Assembly: GCA_024641895.1 (NCBI GenBank)
Contig: JAHECE010000073.1
Location: forward strand, 1-11,086
Direction: 5' to 3'
DNA: 11,086 bases
From: Actinomycetales bacterium
Lineage (GTDB): Bacteria; Actinomycetota; Actinomycetes; Actinomycetales; JAHECE01
Positions 1 to 6,441 of this stretch are shown piece after piece. The first letter of the stretch is position 1; the number at the start of each line of letters is the position of its first letter. Under the pieces are notes generated by a model, which was not told the DNA's origin, did not search any database, and saw nothing but the letters and a program-made list of their open reading frames with translations. The translations under genes were made by a program, and so were the position numbers.

Positions 1-1
1 C

Positions 2-154
2 GCCGCCGGGCGCGTCCTGCGGCCCGGCGGCGAGCTGTGGACCGTCTGGAACTCGGCTCTGCTGTACCGGCCGGCCCTCGAGCGCGCCGTCGGGCCGACC
101 CGGCAGGCCGGCCGCAACGCCAAGTTCACCGTGACGGTCTCGACGAAGCCCTGA
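2..154 (+). CDS. RsmC-like 16S rRNA (guanine-N2) methyltransferase, C-terminal end (partial)
   Basis: Only the last 50 codons are present; the frame is open from base 2 to the TGA at 152-154. The peptide begins AAGRVLRPGGELWTVWNS, the late strand-helix region of a class I SAM-dependent methyltransferase (the LRPGG turn), and ends with a GPTRQAGRNAKFTVTVSTKP tail. That ending, with a basic tail of the ARNxKFTV type, is what I associate with the RsmC/RlmG family, which methylates guanine in 16S or 23S rRNA using S-adenosylmethionine in the cytoplasm. The SAM-binding motif and the NPP(F/Y) catalytic motif lie outside the window, so the exact rRNA target cannot be judged. No hairpin with a T-tract follows the stop. 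The next gene starts 71 bases downstream on the same strand. Confidence 0.72.
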   Translation, partial: AAGRVLRPGGELWTVWNSALLYRPALERAVGPTRQAGRNAKFTVTVSTKP

Positions 155-225
155 CGGACGACGGGCGCAAAGATGCGAACACGAAAGACCGCGCGCCCAC
201 GCGGCCGGGACTGTAGAAGTGGTCA

Positions 226-786
226 ATGACCGACCTCTACCTCGTCCGGCACGGTGAAACCGAGTGGAGCAAGTCGGGGCGGCACACGTCCGTCACCGAC
301 CTGGACCTCACGGACAACGGCGTGGAGCAGGCGCAGCGCCTGCACTCCCGCCTCGACCCGGCGGACTTCGGCCTCATCCTCTGCAGCCCCCGGCTGCGAG
401 CGCAGCACACCGCCCGCCTGGCCGGCTTCGGCAACTTCGAGGTCGAGGAGGACCTCGCCGAGTGGAACTACGGCGACTACGAGGGCATGACCAGCGTCGA
501 GATCCGCAAGCAGCACGAGGGATGGCGGATCTGGTTCAACGGCTGCCCCGGCGGCGAGACGGCCGAGCACATCCGCGAGCGCATGACCCGCGTCGTGAAG
601 AGGGTGCGGGACTCCGGCGTCGACAAGGCGATCTGCTTCGCCCACGGCCACTCGATCCGCACGCTCGCGCTGTGCTGGCTGGACTTCCCCATCATCTTCG
701 GCCAGTCCTTCCCGCTGAACGTGGCGACCGTGTCCGTCCTCGGCAAGGAGAAGGAGTCTTGGGCGGTGCTGCGCTGGAACAGCTGA
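226..786 (+). CDS. Histidine phosphatase family protein (phosphoglycerate-mutase-like)
   Basis: This 186-residue protein is a single-domain member of the histidine phosphatase superfamily, branch 1. These enzymes remove phosphate from small molecules or proteins through a phospho-histidine intermediate. The motif LVRHGETEW carries the catalytic R8-H9-G10. The SPRLRA segment (R56/R58) gives the second phosphate-binding arginine, E79 in AEWNYGDYEG is the expected proton donor, and H140 in FAHGHSIR is the second catalytic histidine. All four key positions are intact, so the enzyme should be active. The substrate cannot be told from sequence; a true glycolytic mutase is less likely because the protein is shorter than those of about 230-250 residues. 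The ATG at 226 directly precedes the conserved beta strand. A weak AGAAG lies about 8 bases upstream. It probably forms its own unit, or follows the RsmC-like gene. Confidence 0.9.
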   Translation: MTDLYLVRHGETEWSKSGRHTSVTDLDLTDNGVEQAQRLHSRLDPADFGLILCSPRLRAQHTARLAGFGNFEVEEDLAEWNYGDYEGMTSVEIRKQHEGWRIWFNGCPGGETAEHIRERMTRVVKRVRDSGVDKAICFAHGHSIRTLALCWLDFPIIFGQSFPLNVATVSVLGKEKESWAVLRWNS

Positions 787-853
787 GCGCCGGCTGGGCC
801 TGAGGGCAAGCCGGTCGACGGGCTCCGGCGGATGCCAGGGCTCGGCCAGGAGT

Positions 854-887
854 CGGCCGGTAGGCGATCCTCGCCGCCCACCGGCCG
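854..887. terminator. Stem-loop in the 787-953 gap, possible terminator
   Basis: Bases 854-861 (CGGCCGGT) pair perfectly with 880-887 (ACCGGCCG). A small 5-bp hairpin (GGCGA at 863-867 with TCGCC at 871-875) is nested in the loop. An outer 9-bp inverted repeat, GGCTCCGGC (821-829) with GCCGGAGCC (884-892), competes with it. There is no T-run, so a classical intrinsic terminator is not shown. Its place after the phosphatase stop and before the next plus-strand gene fits a terminator of the T-less actinobacterial type. It could equally be folded leader RNA of the downstream gene. Confidence 0.35.
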
Positions 888-953
888 GAGCCGCCGGCGC
901 CGACCCCTGGTGAGCTGGGCCGGCGGACCTTCGCGTGACAGACTTCTCGACCT

Positions 954-2276
954 ATGAGGACCTTCCTCGTCGAACAGGCCTTGCGCCGCCTGGACCCCGC
1001 GACCCGGACGAACGCCGAGACCGCGCTCGACTCGCTCCTGACCGAGGAAGACGACTGGTCGGACCTGGAGCAGCTCGATCTCCAGGAGTTCCTCTGGTAC
1101 CAGCTGCCGACCAAGTGGCTCACGGACACCACGGAGCTCCACGAGATCGCGTGGGCGCTCGGCGATCTCTTCGAGTGCGCCGGCCTGGACCGGTACGCGG
1201 ACCTGTGCCGATCGGCATCGACCCATGAGCTGCTGGCCCTCTGGGCGCACGACCGGGAGCCGGCCCGTCGCCGGATGCGAGATCTCATGGCGGAGTCCGG
1301 CGTCGTCCCGCCGGAGACCGCGCTCCTCACCTGGGGGGCGATGCAGGGGCTCGCGGAGTACGGCGCACACCGCCTCGTCAGCGCGGCGCTCGAGGCTGCC
1401 GTCGTCGACGGCTCCCTCGTCCCGGGTCGGCGCGGCTGGCGCGCCGTCGCCGGCCGGGTGGCCGACCGACGCCTTCGCGGCCCGGACCCCTCCGGCGAGC
1501 ACGCCAGCCTCCTCGAGAGCGTCGAGGAGGAACGCCAGCAGCACTGGCTTGCCGACGTCCAGCGGCGCACGGGTCTGAGCGATGGCGAGGTCGCTGCGCT
1601 GGCCACGGACCTCGCGGGAGCGGCCGGTCGCGAGGCCGTCGCGGCGGTGTCGGGCTCACTGGAGCCGTTGAGGTGGTTCCTCGGCCAGGTCGGCGACGGT
1701 GTCACGAAGACGGCCCACGACTACCTGCCTCCGCAGCTCGCCCTCGACGGCAACGAGCGCTACGGCTGGTTCGAGCTGAGTCCGCACTTCAAGGTCCGCG
1801 GCGAGCGGGACGTCCCCGAGCTCACCCTGCTGAACGAGCTCGCGCGGGGCAGCCGCCTGGTTACCCTCCGGCACCGGCGCCTCGCGCTGTCGGCACGAGG
1901 GCGCGCCGCCCTTGTCGACGACGACTCTTTGATCCCCGCGGTCCTCGGCCAGCTCTTCACCTCGGCCACCTGGGACGGCGACGCCTCGCTCGGCCTCGCC
2001 CTGACCCTGGTCTGCGAGGAGCCCTCGGCCAGGACCGAGGTCTCGGCCTCGCTCTTGCGATACCTCTCGGACCGCTGGAGCCGTGGCGAGACTCCGCTGA
2101 GCATCCTCGACGTCGGTGGGGCGGCCCGCCGGCTGCGCACGGCGTCGCGGGTGTTCGGCTGGTTCGGCCCCCGGGAGCCGCGGTCGACGCAGGGGGCGCC
2201 CGTGCTGACCGACGTCGGCCGCGCGGCCCTCCTGCTCGGGATCCGAATCGCAGCTCGGGCACCCAAGGAGATGTGA
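954..2276 (+). CDS. Uncharacterised 440-residue protein with a winged-helix-like C-terminal part
   Basis: I do not recognise a named function. The protein is soluble, with no signal peptide or membrane segment, and rich in predicted helix and in acidic and arginine residues. The first half (about residues 1-200) is helical with no known motif. Around residues 246-263 it reads VGDGVTKTAHDYLPPQLA, and around 288-320 LLNELARGSRLVTLRHRRLALSARGRAAL. This order (a 'GV-LT-YLPP' turn, a helix pair, then a short basic beta hairpin) resembles the C-terminal region I recall from actinobacterial proteins carrying a plasmid pRiA4b ORF-3-like domain, but the N-terminal pRiA4b domain is not evident here. 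A DNA- or RNA-contacting winged helix is an inference only. ATG 954 is the first start after an in-frame stop at 936. There is no clear Shine-Dalgarno sequence. The gene converges on the CPBP gene with a 10-base gap. Confidence 0.75.
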   Translation: MRTFLVEQALRRLDPATRTNAETALDSLLTEEDDWSDLEQLDLQEFLWYQLPTKWLTDTTELHEIAWALGDLFECAGLDRYADLCRSASTHELLALWAHDREPARRRMRDLMAESGVVPPETALLTWGAMQGLAEYGAHRLVSAALEAAVVDGSLVPGRRGWRAVAGRVADRRLRGPDPSGEHASLLESVEEERQQHWLADVQRRTGLSDGEVAALATDLAGAAGREAVAAVSGSLEPLRWFLGQVGDGVTKTAHDYLPPQLALDGNERYGWFELSPHFKVRGERDVPELTLLNELARGSRLVTLRHRRLALSARGRAALVDDDSLIPAVLGQLFTSATWDGDASLGLALTLVCEEPSARTEVSASLLRYLSDRWSRGETPLSILDVGGAARRLRTASRVFGWFGPREPRSTQGAPVLTDVGRAALLLGIRIAARAPKEM

Positions 2277-2286
2277 GCTCCCGGGG

Positions 2287-3120
2287 TCAGTACACGAAGA
2301 TCCGCAGCCACTGCGGGTTGTGCGCGTGCACGATCGAGAGGAACACGAGCGCGTCGAAGAGCAGGTGCACGATCAGCACGTACGTCAGCGAGCGCGTCCT
2401 CGCGAAGACGTACCCCTGCAGCAGCGCGAAGGGCACGGTGAACAGCGGCCCCCACGACCGGTAGCCGAGCTCCCAGAGGAACGACACGAAGATCACGGCC
2501 TGCAGGAGGTTCGCCTGCCAGAGCGGGAAGTGCCGCCGCAGGAGCGCGAAGCACGTGCAGATGAAGAACAGCTCGTCCCAGGTCCCGACGGCGTTGACCG
2601 CGACGAAGAACCGCGCGAGCTCGCTCGGCTCCGTCACGTGCGGCCAGTTGAGATAGGCGCCGGAGCGGACGAAGTAGAACGGCAGGATCATCCAGCCGAG
2701 CAACGGCACCAGCACGACGTACGCCTTCTCCAGGGGCGGCCAGCGCCGACCCGAGCGCCACGGGAACATGATCGCGTCCCGCCGGTAGACGTACCGGTCG
2801 ACGAGCTTCGGCACCGCGACGGCAAGCGTCAGCACGGTGCCGATCGTGAAGAACCGGTCCCAGCGCAGGTCCGCCTCGACCGAGGTGGTGCTGACGATCC
2901 CGATCCCGATCCCGATCAGCGTCAGGTCCTTGGCCAGCGCTCGGTCGACGGCATAGGCCCCGACCAGCCCGCCCAGCAGCAACGCATAGCCGGCGACGGC
3001 GATCTGCGGGCCGAACAGGAAGAAGGCCGACAACGAGACGGCGACCGCCGGCAGGAGGGCCCGGGAGAGCCGACCCGGAGGGTCGGAACGAGTCAGGGCC
3101 GAGGTCACGGGCACCAGCAT
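2287..3120 (-). CDS. CPBP-family intramembrane protein (CAAX-protease-like, degenerate active site)
   Basis: This 277-residue integral membrane protein has roughly seven or eight hydrophobic segments, for example residues 20-57, 65-80, 90-105, 134-151, 205-218 and 245-264. The C-terminal half keeps the layout of the CPBP family of glutamate-type intramembrane proteases: WDELFF at 181-186 matches motif 1 (usually EExxxR), and HLLFD at 252-256 matches the last motif (HxxxN/D). The motif 1 arginine is replaced by Ile187, the first glutamate by Asp182, and the middle FxxxH motif has no histidine (FVSFLWEL, 211-218). Proteolytic activity is therefore doubtful; many CPBP proteins have scaffold or immunity roles. 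ATG 3120 is chosen; an in-frame TTG at 3135 would add five residues, and neither start has a good Shine-Dalgarno sequence. The discoidin-like gene lies 112 bases upstream on the same strand, across a region rich in repeated GGCCGACC words and including a 6-bp stem (3138-3143 with 3161-3166). Confidence 0.78.
   Translation of the reverse strand: MLVPVTSALTRSDPPGRLSRALLPAVAVSLSAFFLFGPQIAVAGYALLLGGLVGAYAVDRALAKDLTLIGIGIGIVSTTSVEADLRWDRFFTIGTVLTLAVAVPKLVDRYVYRRDAIMFPWRSGRRWPPLEKAYVVLVPLLGWMILPFYFVRSGAYLNWPHVTEPSELARFFVAVNAVGTWDELFFICTCFALLRRHFPLWQANLLQAVIFVSFLWELGYRSWGPLFTVPFALLQGYVFARTRSLTYVLIVHLLFDALVFLSIVHAHNPQWLRIFVY
2895..2917. repeat. Hexanucleotide tandem repeat inside the CPBP gene
   Basis: The unit CGATCC is repeated three times (2895, 2901, 2907), followed by a partial fourth copy CGATC. 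On the coding strand it encodes the alternating Ile-Gly run IGIGIGI at about residues 69-75 of the CPBP-like protein, inside a predicted membrane segment. Copy-number change would stay in frame and would lengthen or shorten that helix by two residues. Confidence 0.85.
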
Positions 3121-3216
3121 GCCAAGAGAAGGCAAGCGCCCGGCCGACCGGTGGGGCCGACCGGGCAGCGAACGCCTGAGGTTCGGTCTTCGGCCCCGTC
3201 AGGCCGACCGCGCATG

Positions 3217-3256
3217 GCCGGCCGCAGGCTCGTCAGGCCAGCCGCAGGCTCGTCAG
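3217..3256. repeat. 20-bp tandem duplication spanning a stop codon
   Basis: GCCGGCCGCAGGCTCGTCAG (3217-3236) and GCCAGCCGCAGGCTCGTCAG (3237-3256) are adjacent copies differing at one base. On the minus strand the first copy encodes the end of the discoidin-like protein (from SLTSLRLA). The second copy begins at the TGA stop. Because 20 is not a multiple of three, the duplicate is read out of frame and supplies the stop. Confidence 0.9.
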
Positions 3257-3709
3257 CGACGCCACCGCCGGGCTCCCGGTGTAATCGGGCCGGACGACGA
3301 GCTCGAGCACCCGGACGCCCGAGAGCTCGACCTGGTGGTCCTCCCGCTGGTCCGTCGCCCCGTTCGGGCTGAAGTTCCACTGCTGACGCACGACGTCGTG
3401 GAAGCTCTCCCCGTCCTGCGACGCCCGGACGGCGTACTCCTGCGTGCGCTCGACGTCGTTCTCGGTGAACTCGAGCCGGATCCGTCGGATGTCGACCGGA
3501 TCGTCGAAGATGAGCCGGATCGACTGCTCGCCCGGCCCGGCGGCGCGCCAACCCGATCCGCCGTCGGGCACCAGCGCGGACTCGATCGGGTGCTCCGGGT
3601 CCTCGGAGGTGATCTCCACCTCCGCCAGGGCGTCCAGGTCGAGCCACTCGCCGGCTGCCGGGGCAGCGGTGGCAGCCTCGTCGGCCGACTCAGCCATTCG
3701 CTTGCGCAT
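3233..3709 (-). CDS. Small discoidin / F5/8-type-C-like beta-sandwich protein
   Basis: This 158-residue protein has no signal peptide or membrane segment, so it is probably cytoplasmic. After an Ala-rich, low-complexity start (residues 1-20), it shows the alternating strand pattern of a galactose-binding-like (discoidin) fold: EWLDLDALAEVEITSEDPEHPIE (21-43), GWRAAGPGEQSIRLIFDDPVDIRRIRLEF (53-81), RTQEYAVRAS (88-97), and a C-terminal LELVVRPDYTGSPAVASLTSLRLA. The phrases 'SEDP.HPIE.AL', 'GWRAA.PGEQ.IRL.F' and 'RQQWNFSP' match what I remember of a bacterial family annotated as F5/8 type C or carbohydrate-binding proteins. The ligand is unknown. ATG 3709 is supported by GGAAGG seven bases upstream. 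The gene precedes the CPBP-like gene on the same strand and diverges from the YCII gene. A 20-bp tandem duplication crosses its stop codon. Confidence 0.72.
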   Translation of the reverse strand: MRKRMAESADEAATAAPAAGEWLDLDALAEVEITSEDPEHPIESALVPDGGSGWRAAGPGEQSIRLIFDDPVDIRRIRLEFTENDVERTQEYAVRASQDGESFHDVVRQQWNFSPNGATDQREDHQVELSGVRVLELVVRPDYTGSPAVASLTSLRLA

Positions 3710-3935
3710 CGATGCGCCTTCCAGTCGAAGTCATCAGTCGGTGCGGCGCACACGAACCGCCAGATGCAGATCGCCGCCACCGCGGACCCACGCTGTCACG
3801 ATTCACCCCGATCCGTCACCTCTGCGTCGCCCGGATCGGCCAACCCGCCCATTCCCAACCGGCCCGGCGGTCGCCATGATGAGCCTCGGTACCCAGCCGG
3901 CCGCATGCTGGGGCCCACTCACCCGAGGAGTCCGC
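3710..3935. other. Divergent intergenic region, 226 bases
   Basis: It separates the minus-strand discoidin-like gene from the plus-strand YCII gene and must hold promoters for both. By eye I see the ribosome-binding sites at each end (GGAAGG for the minus gene, GAGGAG for the plus gene) but no convincing TTGACA / TANNNT pair. No strong hairpin and no credible small gene was seen; plus-strand frames that run through here are upstream extensions of the YCII frame or antisense shadows. Confidence 0.5.
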
Positions 3936-4292
3936 ATGCCGCAATTCCTGCTGTCGGTCCATGGCGCCCGTGGCCAGGAGCCGCCGTCGCCCGAGGTGAT
4001 GGCCCACATGTACGCCGACGTCGACGCCTTCAACAGCCGGCTCCGGACCGACGGGGCGTGGGTGTTCGCCGGCGGGCTCCTGGGGCCCGACGACGCCGCG
4101 GTCGTGCAGGTCAAGGATGGCGAGATCGTCATCACGGACGGCCGTTTCGCGGGTGGTGACGTGTTCCTCGGCGGCTTCTGGGTTGTCCGGGCGACCGACA
4201 AGGCGGCGGCGCTCGACCTGGCCGCGCTGGGCTCGGCCGCCTGCCGCGCTCCGGTCGAAGTCCGCCCGTTCCAGCCCGAACCCGAGGTCTGA
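3936..4292 (+). CDS. YCII-related domain protein (YciI/DGPF family)
   Basis: This 118-residue single-domain protein has the dimeric ferredoxin-like YCII fold. It begins MPQFLLSVHGA, has the central GAWVFAGGLLGPDDAAVV strand-turn (40-57), and shows the hallmark DGRFAGGDVFLGGFWVVRATDKAAALDLA (68-96), corresponding to the family's 'DGPFaE.KE.lgGy.l.....eA...a' block. In other actinobacteria such proteins often sit beside ECF sigma factors; none is present here. Members are small cytoplasmic proteins of mostly unknown role, a few having hydrolase-like or dehalogenase activity. ATG 3936 is fixed by GAGGAG five bases upstream, and the family match starts at once. The next gene, the amidase, begins 6 bases after the stop, so the two are likely co-transcribed. 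Whether the YCII protein acts in the same pathway as the amidase is unknown. Confidence 0.87.
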   Translation: MPQFLLSVHGARGQEPPSPEVMAHMYADVDAFNSRLRTDGAWVFAGGLLGPDDAAVVQVKDGEIVITDGRFAGGDVFLGGFWVVRATDKAAALDLAALGSAACRAPVEVRPFQPEPEV

Positions 4293-4298
4293 GCGCCG

Positions 4299-5552
4299 GT
4301 GGGCGACACCAGGATGCGGATGGTCGCCGATCTCGCGCTCCGGGGACCCGCCGTTCAGTCCGTACGCGCCGCCATCCTGCGCCTTGATGCCGCGGGCCCG
4401 CTGGGCGCCGTCGTGGCCCGAGACGACGCTGCCGCCCTGATGGCCGCAGCAGCACTCGACAACGAGGATGCTCGCCCCGACGCCCCACCCCGTCCCTTGC
4501 GGGGCGTCGCACTCACGGTCAAGGACTGGATCGACGTCGCCGACCTGCCGTGCGAGGGCGAGGCGACCAGTCGCTCGGGTCGCGTCCCGGCGCTCGACGC
4601 GACGGCCGTGGCCCGGCTCCGACGAGCGGGCGCCGTCGTCGTCGCGAAGTCCCAACCTGGGCAGGACCACCCGATCCACGGCCGGTGCCTCCACCCGCTC
4701 GATGCTGACCGCTCACCGGGAGGGTCCTCCACCGGGGAGGCGGTCCTCGTCACGACGGGCGCGTCCGCGCTGGGCCTGGGGAGCGACTCCGGCGGCAGCA
4801 TCCGCGTGCCCGCCGCCTGGTGCGGGGTGGCCGGGCTCAAGCCGTCCTACGGACGGGTCCCGGGCACCGGCCACTACCCCGAGATCGGCCTTCACCAGGA
4901 CGGCAGGACGGTCATCGGCCCGATCGCGCCCGGGGTGCGGCAGCTGATCGCCGCCCTGCGGGTCATCGCGGGCCCCGACGGCAAGGACGGCGCGTGCGCG
5001 CCCGTCCCGCTCCGGGACCCGGAGCACCTGGATCCGCGAGCGCGCAAGGTGGCCGTCGTGCACGGGGAGGGCCCGTGGCGACCCGCCGGCTCGACGGGCG
5101 CCGCCGTGGAGCGTGCCGCGGGCATCCTGCTCCGCCGGGGCTGTGTCGTCCTCGACGAGCCGTTCCCCGTGCACCTCGAGGAGTCACTCGAGATCACGCG
5201 CGACCACTGGGCGCGGGCGTCGCTCTCCGGCGCCCGGCTCGAGCGGCACCTGCAGGCCTGGGACCACTTCACCAGGCGGGCAAACCGGGCTGCCGCGTCG
5301 TGCGACGTCATCCTGGGGCCGACCGTCGCGGACGTCGCGCCGCTACGCCGCGACCTGACGGCCGAGGACTACGTGTTCACGCTGCCCTGGAGCCTGCTCG
5401 GCTGGCCGGCTGTCACGGTGCCCGTCGGGACGGACCCGGCCACCGGGCTCCCACTGGCCGTCCAGGTCGCCGCCCGCCACTGGGACGACCACATCGCGCT
5501 GGCCGTCGCAGGTTGGATCGAGGCAGACCTCAGGCGGGAGGGATCGGCCTGA
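4299..5552 (+). CDS. Amidase signature family enzyme
   Basis: This 417-residue cytoplasmic hydrolase cleaves amide bonds through the Ser-cisSer-Lys triad. All three are visible: K75 in LTVKDWIDVADLPCEGEA, the cis-serine S143 in SPGGSSTGEAVLV, and the nucleophile S167 in GLGSDSGGSIRVPAAWCGVAGLKPSYGRV. The S143-S167 spacing of 24 residues is the usual one. The C-terminal part (LPWSLLGWPAVTVPVGTDPATGLPLAVQVAARHWDD) is the usual closing block. At 417 residues it is slightly short for the family (about 450-500), and the signature is GGSSTG rather than GGSSGG. No gatB or gatC is nearby, so it is unlikely to be the tRNA amidotransferase subunit GatA; the natural substrate is unknown. GTG 4299 gives 6-base spacing from the YCII stop. 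ATG 4314 or 4320 are alternatives, since no start has an ideal Shine-Dalgarno sequence. It converges on the methyltransferase with a 43-base gap. Confidence 0.88.
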   Translation: MGDTRMRMVADLALRGPAVQSVRAAILRLDAAGPLGAVVARDDAAALMAAAALDNEDARPDAPPRPLRGVALTVKDWIDVADLPCEGEATSRSGRVPALDATAVARLRRAGAVVVAKSQPGQDHPIHGRCLHPLDADRSPGGSSTGEAVLVTTGASALGLGSDSGGSIRVPAAWCGVAGLKPSYGRVPGTGHYPEIGLHQDGRTVIGPIAPGVRQLIAALRVIAGPDGKDGACAPVPLRDPEHLDPRARKVAVVHGEGPWRPAGSTGAAVERAAGILLRRGCVVLDEPFPVHLEESLEITRDHWARASLSGARLERHLQAWDHFTRRANRAAASCDVILGPTVADVAPLRRDLTAEDYVFTLPWSLLGWPAVTVPVGTDPATGLPLAVQVAARHWDDHIALAVAGWIEADLRREGSA

Positions 5553-5580
5553 ACCATTCTTCCCACCGGCTCCCCGATCC
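5541..5580. terminator. Weak inverted repeat at the convergent amidase/methyltransferase junction
   Basis: GGATCGG (5541-5547, overlapping the last amidase codons) and CCGATCC (5574-5580) form a 7-bp inverted repeat around the short convergent gap. The loop is 26 bases and there is no T-run. A bidirectional terminator here is possible but not shown. Confidence 0.2.
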
Positions 5581-5595
5581 ACCGGCCGCACCCGC

Positions 5596-6396
5596 TCAGA
5601 CGCCCCCGGCCGCGGACTTCGTCGCCCGGGCGCTCAGGTAGCGCAGCGAACCCTTCTCGAACCGGTCGAAGGTGCTCGATCGCGCTGTCGCGGCGAACCG
5701 GTGCAACGGGCGGTGCAGGACCCGCGGGAACAAGCCCTCGATCAGCGCGACCTTGCGGGCGTCGTCGAGCCGGAGTGCCCGGAGCACGCCGTCCGTGATC
5801 TCCTGCTCGTCGGCCACGACCAGCGCCGACTCGGCGAACTGGCGTCGCAGGACCGCGACGGCCGCCTCCTCGCGCAGGTCCACCCAGCAGAACGTCCCGC
5901 CGGGCCGGAGCACGCGGTGCACCTCCGAGAGAAAGGCGTCCATCGAGCCATAGCAGTGGGACGACTCGATGTTGAGGACGACGTCGAACGACTCGTCCGC
6001 GAACGGCATCGCGAGAGCGTCGCCGTGAACGAACGACAGGCCCGCCACCAGCCGGTTCTGCTGGCAGAACGCGACGGCGGCCCGCGAGAAGTCGAGGCCG
6101 GTCGTCGAGCGCGGCTCCAGGCAGCGGGCCACGTAGGACGCACCGCCCCCGCGACCGCTACCGACCTCGAGGACGTCCGCGCCCCGCACGGCCGCACCGC
6201 TGACGGCCCGACGGTAGAGCTGGATGCTGAGCCGGTCGCGCTCGTCGCGCTCGTCCAGCGCGACGAGCCCAGGCTCGGGACCCGACCCCCCGTCCGGAGG
6301 CACGTAGCCGTAGTTCATGAAGGACCACTCCGGCCGCCGCACCCGGGCGGCCAGCGCCTCGTAGACGAGACGCCAGCCCAGCTGTCGTGCACCCAC
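5596..6396 (-). CDS. SAM-dependent methyltransferase, phthiotriolone/sterol-type
   Basis: This 266-residue class I methyltransferase has motif I VLEVGSGRGGGASYVAR (75-91), the acidic end of strand 2 in TTGLDFS (D102), HGDALAMPF (124-132), SFDVVLNIESSHCYGSMDAFL (136-156) and VLRPGG (162-167). The run 'WSFMNYGYVP' near residue 24, the GGGASY glycine loop and 'NIESSHCY' closely recall the mycobacterial phthiotriolone/phenolphthiotriolone dimycocerosate methyltransferase group (Rv2952-like), which O-methylates long-chain lipids. No polyketide or lipid genes are nearby, so the substrate cannot be assigned and a small polyketide or sterol-like acceptor is equally possible. GTG 6396 is supported by GGGAGGG only a few bases upstream. 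It lies 82 bases downstream of gluD on the same strand, beyond a possible terminator, so it is probably its own unit with its own promoter or partial read-through. Confidence 0.85.
   Translation of the reverse strand: MGARQLGWRLVYEALAARVRRPEWSFMNYGYVPPDGGSGPEPGLVALDERDERDRLSIQLYRRAVSGAAVRGADVLEVGSGRGGGASYVARCLEPRSTTGLDFSRAAVAFCQQNRLVAGLSFVHGDALAMPFADESFDVVLNIESSHCYGSMDAFLSEVHRVLRPGGTFCWVDLREEAAVAVLRRQFAESALVVADEQEITDGVLRALRLDDARKVALIEGLFPRVLHRPLHRFAATARSSTFDRFEKGSLRYLSARATKSAAGGV
6241..6267. repeat. 11-bp perfect inverted repeat inside the methyltransferase gene
   Basis: CTCGTCGCGCT (6241-6251) and AGCGCGACGAG (6257-6267) are exact inverted copies with a 5-base spacer. On the coding strand this region encodes ALDERDERDR (about residues 46-55), so the symmetry partly follows from the repeated Asp-Glu-Arg codons. 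An mRNA hairpin early in the gene would result, but a role is not shown. Confidence 0.75.
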
Positions 6397-6424
6397 GCGC
6401 CCTCCCGGTGCGACGAAAGACTTC

Positions 6425-6441
6425 GGCTCGCCAGGCGAGCC
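6425..6441 (-). terminator. Hairpin downstream of gluD, candidate operon terminator
   Basis: GGCTCGCC (6425-6432) and GGCGAGCC (6434-6441) are an exact inverted repeat around one base; as RNA this folds as a 6-bp stem with a 5-base loop. Read on the minus strand it is followed by GAAGTCTTTCG, the most T-rich stretch nearby. A second small hairpin, CGGC-TGAA-GCCG (6456-6467), lies between it and the gluD stop. This position fits a terminator for the importer operon ahead of the methyltransferase gene. The stem is short and the T-run is interrupted, so leaky read-through is likely. Confidence 0.45.

Noticed and set aside
477..1544. 355-codon minus-strand open frame across the phosphatase end and the start of the 440-residue gene
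   Set aside because: It lies opposite two better-supported plus-strand genes, has a low-complexity Arg/Gly/Ala composition, and crosses the intergenic gap without any change in character.
3138..3210. Cluster of repeated GGCCGACC words between the discoidin-like and CPBP genes, considered as a terminator or repeat array
   Set aside because: Only short, imperfect stems (best 6 bp) can be drawn and spacing is irregular; this is within what GC-rich intergenic DNA gives by chance.
3444..3935. Long upstream extension of the YCII frame
   Set aside because: The family match begins at Met 3936, which has GAGGAG at the correct distance; the upstream part is Ser/Arg-rich and lies antisense to the discoidin-like gene.
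3119..4159. 346-codon plus-strand open frame opposite the discoidin-like gene
   Set aside because: It overlaps the real minus-strand gene with its Shine-Dalgarno sequence and then runs into the YCII gene in the wrong frame; the peptide has no recognisable domain.
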